DNA of 59,058 nt. Source: an uncultured Paraprevotella sp. (lineage in GTDB: Bacteria; Bacteroidota; Bacteroidia; Bacteroidales; Bacteroidaceae). A model generated the notes under the pieces. The model saw only the letters and a program-made list of their open reading frames with translations. It searched no databases and was not told the DNA's origin. Within the stretch, counting starts at the first letter, position 1. Each line of letters starts with the position of its first letter. Positions 44,641-54,247 of the stretch are shown piece by piece. The stretch spans positions 1 through 59,058 of the forward strand of contig CAMWUI010000016.1 in assembly GCA_947177395.1 (NCBI GenBank). The letters are read 5' to 3'. The position numbers were made by a program, and so were the translations under genes.

Positions 44641-45024
44641 TTATCTTCTGTTCTTCTTATTCTTGGCCTCAATACTCAGCGTGGCATGAGGCACCACACG
44701 CAACCGTTCTTTCGGGATCAATTTGCCGGTTTCGCGGCAGATGCCATAGGTCTTGTTTTCGATGCGCCCCAGCGCAGCCTGCAACCCGTTGATGAAGCGT
44801 TCCTGACGAGCGGTCAGTGTCATCAGTTCCTCCTTGGACTGTGTGTTAGCTCCTTCGTCCAGTGCTTTGTAAGTGGGAGACGTATCGTCCACCCCGTTGT
44901 TGTCTCTGTTCATCAATGACTTCAGCATTGAATCATAATCGCGTCTGGCCAGCGCCAGTTTTTCTTCAATCAGCGCTTTGAATTCGGCCAATTCCTCGTC
45001 GCTATAACGTGTCCTTTCAACCAT
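44641..45024 (-). CDS. DksA/TraR-family protein without a full zinc finger
   Basis: A 127-residue coiled-coil protein. The helical hairpin (YSDEELAEFKALIEEKLALARRDYDSMLKSL ... ARQERFINGLQAALGRIENKTYGIC) matches DksA/TraR. At the zinc-finger position only one of four cysteines remains (GICRETGKLIPKERLRVVPHATLS). That loss is usual for the Bacteroidota version beside ileS and lspA. The tip has DDTSPTY rather than the DxxDxA motif of E. coli DksA, so RNA-polymerase regulation is uncertain. The start at 45024 (MVERTRYSDEE) is the family start; the frame is open upstream. Confidence 0.92.
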   Translation of the reverse strand: MVERTRYSDEELAEFKALIEEKLALARRDYDSMLKSLMNRDNNGVDDTSPTYKALDEGANTQSKEELMTLTARQERFINGLQAALGRIENKTYGICRETGKLIPKERLRVVPHATLSIEAKNKKNRR

Positions 45025-45157
45025 GACTTTTTTCTGTATATAAAATAGAGGCAAACCGCGGGGACAGCGTCCCCCTGTCATATATAAAACGAATGCCGAA
45101 GCCGCACCTCCCTGCATCTGCAAGGGACGCCGCTGCTTCAGCCTTCCTCACTCCGTT

Positions 45158-48100
45158 TCATTTCGCATCCTTTTCCACCTTTACCCACAGACGGAAATCC
45201 TCGAAATCAAGCTCCGAACCTTCTGCCAACCCATCAACAATCTCAAGCGAGTTAGCCAGCACCTGGGCACAGATGTAAGACGTGTAGTCAGCTACCGCCT
45301 GATCCGTCTGTTCCTGACGAGATACGGACACGCGGATACGGTCGGTGATTTCAAAACCGCTCTCCTTGCGGATATTCTGGATGCGCTTCACGATTTCGCG
45401 AGCCATTCCTTCATTGCGGAGCGCGTCCGTCACCGTGATGTCGAGCGCCACGGTCAGGCTTCCTTCGTTGGCTACGGTCCAGCCGGGAATATCCTCACTG
45501 TAAATCTCCACGTCGGCAACGTCTATCCGCACGTCGTTCCCATCCACAGCCAATGCCAACAGACCTTCCTGTTCCAGACGGGTTATCTGCTCCTGTGTCA
45601 GGACGTCCACAGCCGCAGCCACGCTCTTCATCAGTTTACCGAACTTCTTACCCATCGTCCGGAAGTTACACTTCACTTTCTTCACTAACATGCCGTTGCC
45701 TTCCACAAAGCGAAGCTCCTTGACGTTCACCTCGTCCAGTATCAGCTGGCGCACAGCCTCGATACGGGCCTGCTGAGCCGCGTCCACCACTGGGATGGAG
45801 ATGCACTGCAGAGGCTGGCGCACGATGATTTTTTCTTTCTTTCGGAGCGAGAGCACCATCGAAGTTATCTGCTGTGCCAACTCCATGCGCGCCTCCAGTT
45901 CTTTGTCCACCAAGGCTTCGTCACAAGAGGGGAAGGAAGCCAGATGCACACTGCCCGCAGTGCCGCGTCCAGTGGCTGCCGTCAGGTCTCTGTACAACCG
46001 GTCGGCATAATAAGGAGCGATGGGTGCCATTAGACGGGCCACCACCTCCAGACAGGTGTACAATGTCTGATAGGCCGACTGCTTGTCCGTACTCATAGCA
46101 CTGCCCCAGAAACGCTTGCGGCTCAGACGGACGAACCAATTGCTCACGTTGTCTATCACGAAATCCTGGATAAGGCGTCCGGCGCGCGTCGGTTCATAAT
46201 CGTTGTAGCAAGTCTCGACATTCTTCACCAGCGTGTTCAGTTCCGATAATATCCATCGATCTATCTCCGGACGGTCAGCCGTCGGTACGTTTTCCTCTTC
46301 GTAGCACCATCCGTCCACATTGGCATACATGGTGAGGAAGGAATATGTCTGGAAAAGTTTGCCGAAGAACGTACGGCTGGCTTCCTGCACTCCTGCCTCG
46401 TCAAATTTCAGATTGTCCCACGGGGAAGAATTGGTTATCATATACCAGCGTACGGCATCGGAACCGTATTTCTCGATGGCCGCAAAAGGATCCACGGCAT
46501 TGCCAAGACGCTTGGACATCTTGTTTCCGTTCTTGTCAAGCACCAGTCCGTTGGAAATGACAGCCTTGTAGGCCACAGTATCGAACACCATCGTAGCGAT
46601 GGCATGAAGCGTGAAGAACCATCCGCGGGTCTGGTCCACTCCTTCGGCGATGAAGTCAGCGGGATAAACAATGCGGTTGTCCAGCGCTTCCTTGTTCTCG
46701 AACGGATAATGTATCTGCGCATACGGCATGGCACCTGAATCGAACCAAACATCAATCAAATCAAGCTCGCGCTTCATCGGCCGCCCAGTGGGACTGACGA
46801 GCACGACTTCATCCACAAACGGACGGTGCAAGTCGATACGGTCGTAGTTCTCCTGCGAATAATCTCCCGGCACGAATCCCTTTTCCTTCAGCGGATTCAA
46901 CGGCATGATGCCGGCCGCGACGGATTTTTCTATTTCTTCATACAATTCTTCCACCGAACCTATGCAGACTTCTTCCCGTGTATCACGGTTGCGCCAGATT
47001 GGCAGCGGCGTACCCCAGTAGCGGCTCCGGCTCAGGTTCCAGTCGTTCAGATTCTCCAGCCATTTGCCGAAACGTCCCGTACCTGTAGAAGCAGGCTTCC
47101 AATTTATCGTCTTGTTCAGTTCAATCATACGTTCCTTGACAGCCGTACTACGGATAAACCAACTGTCAAGCGGATAGTAGAGCACCGGTTTATCGGTGCG
47201 CCAACAATGCGGATAATTATGAACATGCTTCTCTATCTTGAACGCCAGACCGGCCTGCTTCATCTCCAAACAGAGCACAATGTTCAGGTCTTCATCCTTG
47301 GCTGCGGCTTTCTCGTCATATTTGCCATCCACATTGTATCGGGGAGCATAAGCGTTCTTCACGTAATCACCGGCATGGCGTCCGTACTCGTCCGCACGCA
47401 CGCAGGAGGCCACAAATTCAGGAGCACATTCGTCCAGCAGGTAGTACTTACCGGTCATATCCACCATCGGACGCGTCTCGCCCATCCTGTTTATCATAAA
47501 CAGCGAAGGTATGCCGGCCGCGCGGGCCACCTTGGCATCGTCGGCACCAAACGTCGGCGCGATGTGCACAATACCCGTACCGTCCTCAGTCGTCACATAA
47601 TCACCGGGGATGACACGGAAAGCCTTTTCCGAAAGTTCCACAAACGTGTCTTTTCCCACAGAGAAAGTCTTGTCGGAATGAGCGGCCGCATACTCGGTCA
47701 CGTAAACCGGTGCGCTGTCCTCCACCTTTTCCAGCGGAGCTACCCACGGCATCAACTGTTCGTAGCGCATGCCTATCAGGTCGCTGCCCTTGTATTCACC
47801 CACGATTCGATAGGGCACCACCTTGTCGCCCGGCTTGTATTCTTCCAGCGGCATATCCGCTCCCTCCGGTTTCAGATAAGCACCCAGACGGCTCTTCGCC
47901 ATTACAATACTGATCTTCCCGGCCGTATAAGGATTATACGTCTGCACGCACACGTAATCAATGTTCGGTCCCACGCAGAGAGCAGTGTTGGACGGCAACG
48001 TCCACGGAGTCGTGGTCCATGCCACAAAGCAAGGCGTGCCCCACTCCGCCATCTCTGGACGAGGGTCACGGATGCGAAAAAGCGCCGTGACGGTAGTGTC

Positions 48101-48718
48101 CTTCACGTCGCGATAACATCCGGGCTGGTTCAATTCGTGCGAGCTGAGTCCCGTACCTGCTGCCGGCGAATAAGGCTGTATCGTATAGCCCTTGTAGAGC
48201 AATCCCTTCCCATAAAGCTGCTTGAGCAACCACCACAGGGATTCGATGTATTTGTTATCATACGTGATGTAGGGATGCTCCATATCCACCCAATAGCCCA
48301 TCCTGTGGCTCAGGTCGGTCCATTCCTCGGTATACATCATCACGTTCTTGCGGCATTTGCGGTTATAGTCCTCGATAGAGATAATCTTCCCGATATCTTC
48401 TTTCGTAATGCCCAACTCCTTCTCAACTCCCAGTTCCACGGGCAGTCCGTGCGTGTCCCAGCCGGCCTTGCGCTTCACCTGGTATCCTTTCATCGTCTTG
48501 AAGCGACAGAACGTATCCTTGATGGAACGAGCCAGCACATGGTGGATGCCCGGATGCCCGTTGGCCGACGGAGGTCCTTCAAAGAAAATAAAGGAAGGAC
48601 ATCCCTCACGTTCTGTCATACTTTTGTGGAAAACATCTTCATCGTCCCATTGTTTCAGCACCTCTTTGTTCACCTCAGAGAGGTTCAGATGAGCGCGTTC
48701 GGCAAATTTCTTACTCAT
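45158..48718 (-). CDS. ileS: Isoleucyl-tRNA synthetase
   Basis: An 1186-residue class I synthetase. The HIGH-type signature is HPGIHH near residue 55 and the KMSKR loop lies near residue 730 (NGNKMSKRLGNAV). The large editing domain between them contains WTTTPWTLPSNTALCV and DGTGIVHIAPTFGADDAKVA. The protein is of the long, eukaryote-like IleS type (about 1100-1200 residues) and ends in a domain without zinc cysteines; that type is often linked with mupirocin tolerance. It starts the run ileS-dksA-lspA-DUF4296, with 133 nt to the dksA-like gene. Confidence 0.98.
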   Translation of the reverse strand: MSKKFAERAHLNLSEVNKEVLKQWDDEDVFHKSMTEREGCPSFIFFEGPPSANGHPGIHHVLARSIKDTFCRFKTMKGYQVKRKAGWDTHGLPVELGVEKELGITKEDIGKIISIEDYNRKCRKNVMMYTEEWTDLSHRMGYWVDMEHPYITYDNKYIESLWWLLKQLYGKGLLYKGYTIQPYSPAAGTGLSSHELNQPGCYRDVKDTTVTALFRIRDPRPEMAEWGTPCFVAWTTTPWTLPSNTALCVGPNIDYVCVQTYNPYTAGKISIVMAKSRLGAYLKPEGADMPLEEYKPGDKVVPYRIVGEYKGSDLIGMRYEQLMPWVAPLEKVEDSAPVYVTEYAAAHSDKTFSVGKDTFVELSEKAFRVIPGDYVTTEDGTGIVHIAPTFGADDAKVARAAGIPSLFMINRMGETRPMVDMTGKYYLLDECAPEFVASCVRADEYGRHAGDYVKNAYAPRYNVDGKYDEKAAAKDEDLNIVLCLEMKQAGLAFKIEKHVHNYPHCWRTDKPVLYYPLDSWFIRSTAVKERMIELNKTINWKPASTGTGRFGKWLENLNDWNLSRSRYWGTPLPIWRNRDTREEVCIGSVEELYEEIEKSVAAGIMPLNPLKEKGFVPGDYSQENYDRIDLHRPFVDEVVLVSPTGRPMKRELDLIDVWFDSGAMPYAQIHYPFENKEALDNRIVYPADFIAEGVDQTRGWFFTLHAIATMVFDTVAYKAVISNGLVLDKNGNKMSKRLGNAVDPFAAIEKYGSDAVRWYMITNSSPWDNLKFDEAGVQEASRTFFGKLFQTYSFLTMYANVDGWCYEEENVPTADRPEIDRWILSELNTLVKNVETCYNDYEPTRAGRLIQDFVIDNVSNWFVRLSRKRFWGSAMSTDKQSAYQTLYTCLEVVARLMAPIAPYYADRLYRDLTAATGRGTAGSVHLASFPSCDEALVDKELEARMELAQQITSMVLSLRKKEKIIVRQPLQCISIPVVDAAQQARIEAVRQLILDEVNVKELRFVEGNGMLVKKVKCNFRTMGKKFGKLMKSVAAAVDVLTQEQITRLEQEGLLALAVDGNDVRIDVADVEIYSEDIPGWTVANEGSLTVALDITVTDALRNEGMAREIVKRIQNIRKESGFEITDRIRVSVSRQEQTDQAVADYTSYICAQVLANSLEIVDGLAEGSELDFEDFRLWVKVEKDAK

Positions 48719-48770
48719 ATCGTGTTTGCGATTATCTTATCACCTGTTTCTATTTCTATATAAATCGGCG

Positions 48771-48778
48771 CAAAAATA
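48771..48778 (-). promoter_or_regulatory. ileS -7 element, TATTTTTG
   Basis: Consensus element on the minus strand, 52 nt before the ileS start. No tRNA-dependent leader structure was recognised. Confidence 0.5.
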
Positions 48779-48820
48779 CTAATTTTCTTTCTAATCCGAA
48801 AACGAAATCATTTGAAAAGA

Positions 48821-49462
48821 CTATATATAATACTCCACCATCTCCACTACTCCGGCGCGGAGAGCATACTTCGTGGCTTCGTATACGTTGTTCACCCCCA
48901 GTTTGCGGAACAGATTCTTCTTGTGCGTCACAATGGTGTGCACGCTGGACACGCGTTCCCGGGCAATCTCCTTGACGGACAGACCTCGGGCCACCAGTTT
49001 CAGAATCTCCGTCTCTGCGGGAGTCAGCACGACCGCCTCCCTCCCGGCCGGCACCTGGGCCAACAGCCCGCGCAACTGCCGGCAAATGTATTGCCGGCCA
49101 CAGAAAGCCTCGGAAAGGCCTTCGAGTATCTCTGTAGCGGAACAGTCCTTCAGCAAAAGGCAGACCGACTCTTCGGCACTCACCCGCCGGATGAACGCTT
49201 CGCTCAGCTCGTGGGAAAACAGCACCCAGCGGACAAGCGGGAAACGACGGAGCAGAATGATGAGTTCCTCCACGCCTTTCAGGTCAAACAGGGTGTAATC
49301 CAGCACCACCACAGCCTCAGGACAGTCCGGCAGGAGCGACATCAACGAAGCTTTGTCGGCCGCCTCCTCAATCCGTCCCGTGCCGGGCAGGCGCTCCAAA
49401 AAGAAGCGCAGCCCGGCACGGGACACATCCTGATTGTCGGCCAAGACACACGTCCGTACCAT
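48821..49462 (-). CDS. NarL/LuxR-type response regulator
   Basis: A 213-residue regulator. The receiver domain (about 1-125) has Asp9, the probable phospho-acceptor Asp55 in VVVLDYTLFD, and the switch-region LLKD lysine. The LuxR-type helix-turn-helix lies at about 148-205 (LTPAETEILKLVARGLSVKEIA...VHTIVTHKKNLFRKLGV). No sensor kinase is nearby. It lies 18 nt downstream of cysK on the same strand, so it could be co-transcribed with the sulfur genes. The second acidic-pocket residue is Asn10 instead of Asp, so phosphorylation may be altered. Confidence 0.93.
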   Translation of the reverse strand: MVRTCVLADNQDVSRAGLRFFLERLPGTGRIEEAADKASLMSLLPDCPEAVVVLDYTLFDLKGVEELIILLRRFPLVRWVLFSHELSEAFIRRVSAEESVCLLLKDCSATEILEGLSEAFCGRQYICRQLRGLLAQVPAGREAVVLTPAETEILKLVARGLSVKEIARERVSSVHTIVTHKKNLFRKLGVNNVYEATKYALRAGVVEMVEYYI

Positions 49463-49480
49463 ATCTACGTACCTAATTTA

Positions 49481-50428
49481 TTATAAAGGATAATCCTCAA
49501 AGGCATACAAGATGGTGGAAAGATAGCGCTCCCCCGTGTCCGGCAGAAGAACCACCACTGTCTTGCCCGCATTTTCCGGCCTTCGGGCAATCCCGACGGC
49601 CGCATGCAGCGCCGCACCAGAGGAAATACCCACCAGCAACCCTTCCCGGCGGGCCAGCAACCGCGACGCGCGGATGGCGTCGTCGTCCGTCACACGGACA
49701 ACCGCATCCACCGTCGCCGCATCGTAATTCCCGGGTACGAATCCAGCCCCGATGCCTTGCAACTTGTGCGGCCCCGGCAATCCGCCCGACAGTACCGGCG
49801 AGCCGTCCGGCTCCACGGCAACGGCCTGCAGGGCGGGATTGTGGCGCTTCAGTCCAGCACCAGTACCGCTCAGCGTCCCCCCCGTGCCTACTCCGGCCAC
49901 AAAGAAGTCCACACGCCCGTCCGTGTCTTCCCATATTTCCTCAGCCGTCGTGCAGGCGTGCACCGCCGGATTGGCCGCATTCTCGAACTGCTGCGGGATA
50001 AACGAACCTGGATTCTGCACCTGCAATTCCGTCGCCACACGGATGGCGCCTTTCATGCCCTCGCTCCCCGGTGTCAGAACCAAGGTAGCCCCCAGAGCCT
50101 TCAGCAGGTTCTGCCGCTCCACGCTCATTGTCTCGGGCATGGTCAGCACGAGCCTGTAGCCTTTCACCGCGGCCACCCAGGCCAGCCCGATGCCGGTGTT
50201 TCCGCTCGTAGGCTCGATGATGAGCGCCCCAGGCCGCAAGCGGCCCTCCTTCTCTGCCTCTTCGATCATAGCCAGCGCGATGCGGTCCTTCACACTGCCA
50301 CCGGGGTTGAAAAACTCGACCTTGGCGACCAGGCGCGCCTGCAGGCCCTCTTCTTTCTCTATGTTGTGCAGTTCCAGCAAAGGAGTGCGACCTATCAGTT
50401 CGGTCAGCTGATGATAAATCTTCGCCAT
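49481..50428 (-). CDS. cysK: Cysteine synthase A (O-acetylserine thiol-lyase)
   Basis: A 315-residue PLP enzyme making cysteine from O-acetylserine and sulfide. The PLP lysine is Lys47 in [12 protein letters not shown]. The substrate loop is [11 protein letters not shown], and the phosphate-binding loop is [10 protein letters not shown]. Length and motif order fit CysK, although CysM cannot be fully excluded by eye. It follows metY after 46 nt on the same strand. Confidence 0.95.
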   Translation of the reverse strand: MAKIYHQLTELIGRTPLLELHNIEKEEGLQARLVAKVEFFNPGGSVKDRIALAMIEEAEKEGRLRPGALIIEPTSGNTGIGLAWVAAVKGYRLVLTMPETMSVERQNLLKALGATLVLTPGSEGMKGAIRVATELQVQNPGSFIPQQFENAANPAVHACTTAEEIWEDTDGRVDFFVAGVGTGGTLSGTGAGLKRHNPALQAVAVEPDGSPVLSGGLPGPHKLQGIGAGFVPGNYDAATVDAVVRVTDDDAIRASRLLARREGLLVGISSGAALHAAVGIARRPENAGKTVVVLLPDTGERYLSTILYAFEDYPL

Positions 50429-50474
50429 CTTATTCCTTTCGTTTTTTTAGTCTCACTATATATAATAAGGTATA

Positions 50475-51761
50475 TCAGATGCGGTCCAGTGCCTGCCCGA
50501 GATCTGCCAGCAGGTCGTCTATGTGCTCCGTTCCGACGGACAGACGTATGGTGCCGGGCGTGATGTCCTGCTCAGCCAGTTCCCGTTCGTCCAGTTGAGA
50601 ATGGGTCGTACTTGCCGGATGGATGACTAGCGACTTCACGTCGGCCACATTGGCCAGCAGGGAGAAAATTTCCAGACTGTCGATGAAGCGGTGAGCCTCC
50701 TCCTGCCCGCCGTCCACCTCGAACGTGAAGATGGAACCGCCTCCCTGCGGGAAATAGCGGTCGTACAGATCGTGATCGGGGTGCTCCGGCAGCGCGGGAT
50801 GATTCACGCGACGCACCTTCGGATGCTTTTCGAGGAAGTCCACCACCCGCAAGGCGTTGAAGACATGACGTTCCACCCGCAGCGAAAGCGTCTCCAGCCC
50901 CTGCAACAGCAAGAAGGCGTTGAACGGACTGATGGCCGCCCCCGTGTCGCGCAACAGAATGGCACGGATGCGCACCACGTAGGCTGCCGCACCGGCAGCC
51001 TCGGTAAACCGCACGCCGTGGTAGCTGCTGTCCGGCTCCGCCAGTTGCGGGAACTTGCCGGAAGCCGCCCAGTCGAAGCGTCCGGAGTCCACGATGATGC
51101 CGCCCAGCGACGTGCCGTGTCCGCCGATGAACTTCGTGGCGGAGTGCACCACGATGTCCGCCCCATGCTCGATGGGACGACACAGGTAGGGCGTGGCGAA
51201 GGTGTTGTCCACGATAAGTGGGATGCCGTGGCGGTGGGCTATCGCGGCCACAGCCTCGATGTCGATGATGTTAGAGTTCGGATTTCCCAGTGTCTCGATG
51301 AAGACAGCCTTGGTGTTGCCCCGGATGGCCTGCTCAAAGTTAGCGGGATCGGACGGCTCCACGAAAGTAGCGTCCACGCCATAGGCGGGCAGCGTGTGAC
51401 GAAGCAGGTTGTAGGTTCCGCCGTAGATGGTCCTGGCGGCCACGATATGGTCGCCCGCGCGGGCGATGTTCTCAAAGGCATACGTGATGGCTGCTGCACC
51501 GGAAGCCACGGCCAGAGCGGCCACGCCTCCCTCCAGCGCCGCCACGCGCCGTTCGAGCACGTCCTGCGTGGAGTTGGTCAGGCGTCCGTAGATATTCCCT
51601 GCGTCCTGCAGGCTGAACCGCGCGGCAGCGTGCGCCGAGTCACGGAACACATAGGAAGTGGTCTGATAAATGGGCACGGCACGGGCATCCGTGGCCGGGT
51701 CGGGCTGCTCCTGCCCCACATGGAGTTGCAGCGTCTCGAAATGGTAATGTTTTGTTGACAT
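50475..51761 (-). CDS. metY: O-acetylhomoserine aminocarboxypropyltransferase (sulfhydrylase)
   Basis: A 428-residue PLP enzyme of the Cys/Met metabolism family, making homocysteine from O-acetylhomoserine and sulfide. The PLP lysine lies in [15 protein letters not shown] (about residue 210). Other family boxes are [42 protein letters not shown], and the C-terminal [14 protein letters not shown]. Length above 420 residues favours MetY over MetB or MetC. Its promoter lies at 51833-51863. No SAM-type riboswitch was recognised upstream. Confidence 0.95.
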   Translation of the reverse strand: MSTKHYHFETLQLHVGQEQPDPATDARAVPIYQTTSYVFRDSAHAAARFSLQDAGNIYGRLTNSTQDVLERRVAALEGGVAALAVASGAAAITYAFENIARAGDHIVAARTIYGGTYNLLRHTLPAYGVDATFVEPSDPANFEQAIRGNTKAVFIETLGNPNSNIIDIEAVAAIAHRHGIPLIVDNTFATPYLCRPIEHGADIVVHSATKFIGGHGTSLGGIIVDSGRFDWAASGKFPQLAEPDSSYHGVRFTEAAGAAAYVVRIRAILLRDTGAAISPFNAFLLLQGLETLSLRVERHVFNALRVVDFLEKHPKVRRVNHPALPEHPDHDLYDRYFPQGGGSIFTFEVDGGQEEAHRFIDSLEIFSLLANVADVKSLVIHPASTTHSQLDERELAEQDITPGTIRLSVGTEHIDDLLADLGQALDRI

Positions 51762-51832
51762 AATCTCTGTATTTAAATCAATTTTCTATTCTTTTCCGGC
51801 GCGTCCTTTCGATTTGTAGAGGAACAGCACCA

Positions 51833-51863
51833 CAAAGATACGCCATCCTTCCGGCCGACGCAA
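51833..51863 (-). promoter_or_regulatory. metY promoter
   Basis: On the minus strand TTG (51863-51861) and TATCTTTG (51840-51833) are separated by exactly 20 nt. The metY ATG follows about 72 nt after the -7 box. The rest of the 262-nt gap to the next gene holds GC-rich inverted repeats that may end the upstream outer-membrane protein transcript. Confidence 0.72.
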
Positions 51864-52023
51864 TACCATACACGCGGTATTTCCGTCCCGCCGCAGGATT
51901 TTTCTTCCGGACAGAAGAAGCAAGCTTTCCATCCGCCCCGGACGGAAAGCGCCCCGCCGGAAGTGTATCCGACGGGACGCGCATAGTGTTTTACCGCCCG
52001 GGCCTTGCCCGGAGATTGTCTCA

Positions 52024-52761
52024 TTAGAAGTTGAAGCCTACGGTAGCTGAGAAGATACCGCACTTCGTTTTTTCAGCGATTACGTTGAAGTCGAGAGCAT
52101 AGCCGATGCCGACGTTGAACTTGTTGATGTCCAGCGTTGCACCGATCTGCCAGCCGAACTGTACACGCTTCCATGTACCGTCCTTGCCCATGTCATCCTC
52201 GTCGAAAAGGTTGTAATCCTTGTCGTATTCATAGTCAGACGGATCCACGTACTGCTGGTATTCAGACGGGATGGAAACTTCCATGTTAGCATTCGCTTTA
52301 CCCGACAGGTTCGCTCTCAGATAAAATCCGGTGAACGGCTTGATGGCCAGCTTGTCGTTAATCTGTACCTTGTACACCAGATTCACAGGAATACGCAGCC
52401 CCCACAAAGTCTCGGAATACGTTCCTTTAGCTGAAAAACCATCCTCGCTATCCGACTCGCTGTCGCTGTAACGTGCGAAGCTGACGCCCGCACCGGTTTC
52501 GATGAACAGGGGAAGCTGAGCGATGTTGAACGCGTGAACATAACCGAGCGTGAAGCCGTTGAACTTGTAGCTGCTCTTATATTCAAAATTACCCTTACCC
52601 GTATATCTCGGCTGAGACAGGTCATAACTGAAACGCAAACCCTTCCAGGCCTCCGTGTCTGCTGCGGAAGACTTGCTGCCGCCAGCGTTGGAGAACTGCG
52701 CGAAAGACATTGCTGAGCATGCCAGCAACATCATGGTCAAACAATACTTAACCTTTTTCAT
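52024..52761 (-). CDS. Outer-membrane beta-barrel protein (porin-like)
   Basis: A 245-residue protein with a signal peptide cut after MSFAQ (about residue 22). The mature part has alternating beta-strand patterns (FNGFTLGYVHAFNIAQLPLFIETGAGVSFARYS, LWGLRIPVNLVYKVQINDKLAIKPFTGFYLRANL) and ends in GFNF with the terminal aromatic residue. This is the small OmpW-like or OMP_b-brl type of barrel. An acidic loop (SDSESDSEDG and YVDPSDYEYDKDYNLFDEDDMG) probably faces outside. Function unknown. It has a long leader of about 150 nt. Confidence 0.85.
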   Translation of the reverse strand: MKKVKYCLTMMLLACSAMSFAQFSNAGGSKSSAADTEAWKGLRFSYDLSQPRYTGKGNFEYKSSYKFNGFTLGYVHAFNIAQLPLFIETGAGVSFARYSDSESDSEDGFSAKGTYSETLWGLRIPVNLVYKVQINDKLAIKPFTGFYLRANLSGKANANMEVSIPSEYQQYVDPSDYEYDKDYNLFDEDDMGKDGTWKRVQFGWQIGATLDINKFNVGIGYALDFNVIAEKTKCGIFSATVGFNF

Positions 52762-53125
52762 TTACTTGATACGATTTAAATTTATTATAAGGATAAAACA
52801 CTAATACTCGAACGTCATGCGCCAGATGTTGGCCTGCGCCTCTTTTCATTTACTTGACTTTACTTTCAGCGGACATCCACCACCGTCCGTCCGGAACCGG
52901 AGGAGCATCCGATACCGCAAATTTATAGATTTTTTCACAAACGGGCGGGCTTTTCCTTAAAAAAATAGGACGCGAAAACAAAAAACAACGACACTGGGAA
53001 ATAAAACGTCGCCCGAGATTCGCCCTTCCGCCCCGTCGCGTTTTTTCAGGAAAAGGGGCGGAGGGCTGGAGATTTCTTCGTACATTTGCCGCCGCTATAC
53101 CGCAAAACAAAAAAAATTGAAGGAT
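52762..53125. other. Divergent intergenic region between the barrel protein and mazG
   Basis: No full gene is visible in these 364 nt. A -7 element TAAATTTG on the minus strand (52925-52918) can serve the barrel gene, and TACATTTG (53081-53088) can serve mazG. The segment TTTTCATTTACTTGA around the barrel gene start recurs at about 52843-52857, so the initiation region appears partly duplicated. The upstream copy opens a possible 32-residue minus-strand leader frame that stops just inside the barrel gene. Confidence 0.5.
53081..53088 (+). promoter_or_regulatory. mazG -7 element, TACATTTG
   Basis: Matches TAnnTTTG, 38 nt before the mazG ATG. No clear -33 element. Confidence 0.5.
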
Positions 53126-53920
53126 ATGATGCACACAAGAGAAGAACAGATGGAAGCCTTCGGGCGCTTCCTCGACGTGCTCGACACGCTGCGCGAAAAA
53201 TGCCCGTGGGACCGCAAGCAGACGAACGAAAGTCTGCGGCCCAACACAATAGAGGAGACCTTTGAACTATGCGACGCACTCATGAAGGACGACAGTCCCA
53301 ACATCTGCAAGGAACTGGGCGACGTGTTGCTCCACATCGCCTTCTACGCCAAGATTGCCAGCGAAAAGGGGGAATTCGACATAGCAGACGTCTGCAACCG
53401 GCTGACGGACAAGCTCATCTTCCGCCACCCGCACGTGTACGGAGAGGCGAAGGCCGATTCGGCCGCAGAAGTGGCGCAGAACTGGGAGCAGATCAAGCTG
53501 AAGGAAAAGGACGGCAACCGCACCGTGCTCGCCGGCGTGCCCGAAGCCCTGCCCTCGCTCATCAAGGCCTACCGCATACAGGACAAGGCGCGCAACGTGG
53601 GATTCGACTGGGAGGAACGCGCGCAGGTGTGGGACAAGGTGCGCGAGGAGCTGCGCGAACTGGAGGCCGAACTGGAACGCGACGACCACGAACGGGCCAC
53701 GGACGAATTCGGCGACTTCCTGTTCAGCATCGTCAACGCCGGACGGCTCTACCACATCAACCCCGACAACGCGCTGGAGCGCACGAATCGGAAATTCATC
53801 CGCCGCTTCGGCCACGTGGAACAGCGCATGCGGGAGAGCGGCAAGGAGTGGCGCGAACTGACGCTGGGCGAGATGGACGCCTGGTGGAACGAGGCGAAGG
53901 AGGAAGACCGGCGGCCGTAA
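53126..53920 (+). CDS. mazG: Nucleoside triphosphate pyrophosphohydrolase MazG
   Basis: A 264-residue housecleaning enzyme that hydrolyses (d)NTPs to monophosphates and pyrophosphate. It has two MazG domains. The first contains REKCPWDRKQTNESLRPNTIEETFEL and the metal-binding EExxE...ELGDVLLH. The second contains the later DEFGDFLFSIVNAGR. The start was set at the first ATG (53126) with AGGA just before it; the second ATG at 53129 has the better spacing. It is GC-rich like the genes that follow. Confidence 0.96.
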   Translation: MMHTREEQMEAFGRFLDVLDTLREKCPWDRKQTNESLRPNTIEETFELCDALMKDDSPNICKELGDVLLHIAFYAKIASEKGEFDIADVCNRLTDKLIFRHPHVYGEAKADSAAEVAQNWEQIKLKEKDGNRTVLAGVPEALPSLIKAYRIQDKARNVGFDWEERAQVWDKVREELRELEAELERDDHERATDEFGDFLFSIVNAGRLYHINPDNALERTNRKFIRRFGHVEQRMRESGKEWRELTLGEMDAWWNEAKEEDRRP

Positions 53921-53945
53921 TCCCCCGTCCACACCGGCCCCTCCC

Positions 53946-53997
53946 CTATATATAATAAGGTACGCTCGTGCGCGCGCGCGTACCTTATTATATATAG
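53946..53997. repeat. Perfect 20-bp inverted repeat with 12-nt GC-alternating loop
   Basis: CTATATATAATAAGGTACGC (53946-53965) is followed after TCGTGCGCGCGC by its exact complement (53978-53997). There is no T-run on either strand. The first 17 nt also occur at 50456-50472, in the gap between metY and cysK. It lies 26 nt after the mazG stop. The rest of the 327-nt gap up to mscS is GC-rich and without a visible gene. Confidence 0.9.
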
Positions 53998-54146
53998 AAA
54001 ACGCACGCCGGACAGCTCCGCCCTGCACCGCCGCCCCCAGCCACAGGGCAGAGCACACGCCGCACGCACCGCCGCAGCCCCCCTTCCGAGCGGCCGGCGC
54101 GCAAACAAAACCCGCCCGACCCGTTCCGTTTATCCGGAAAAATGCC

Positions 54147-54154
54147 TACCTTTG
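54147..54154 (+). promoter_or_regulatory. mscS-type gene -7 element, TACCTTTG
   Basis: Matches TAnnTTTG, 93 nt before the ATG at 54248. It lies inside an apparent upstream extension of the frame, which argues that translation begins at 54248. Confidence 0.5.
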
Positions 54155-54247
54155 CACCACATCACCCTCCCCGCACCGGCCACAGAAGACAGCGGCACAA
54201 CGCCGCCCCGCACCGGCCGCGGAGGAACGCAAAACAGAAAAATCAAC

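Noticed and set aside
51762..52023. SAM riboswitch upstream of metY
   Set aside because: No conserved kink-turn or SAM-binding core could be recognised; the promoter lies only about 72 nt from the start, leaving too little room.
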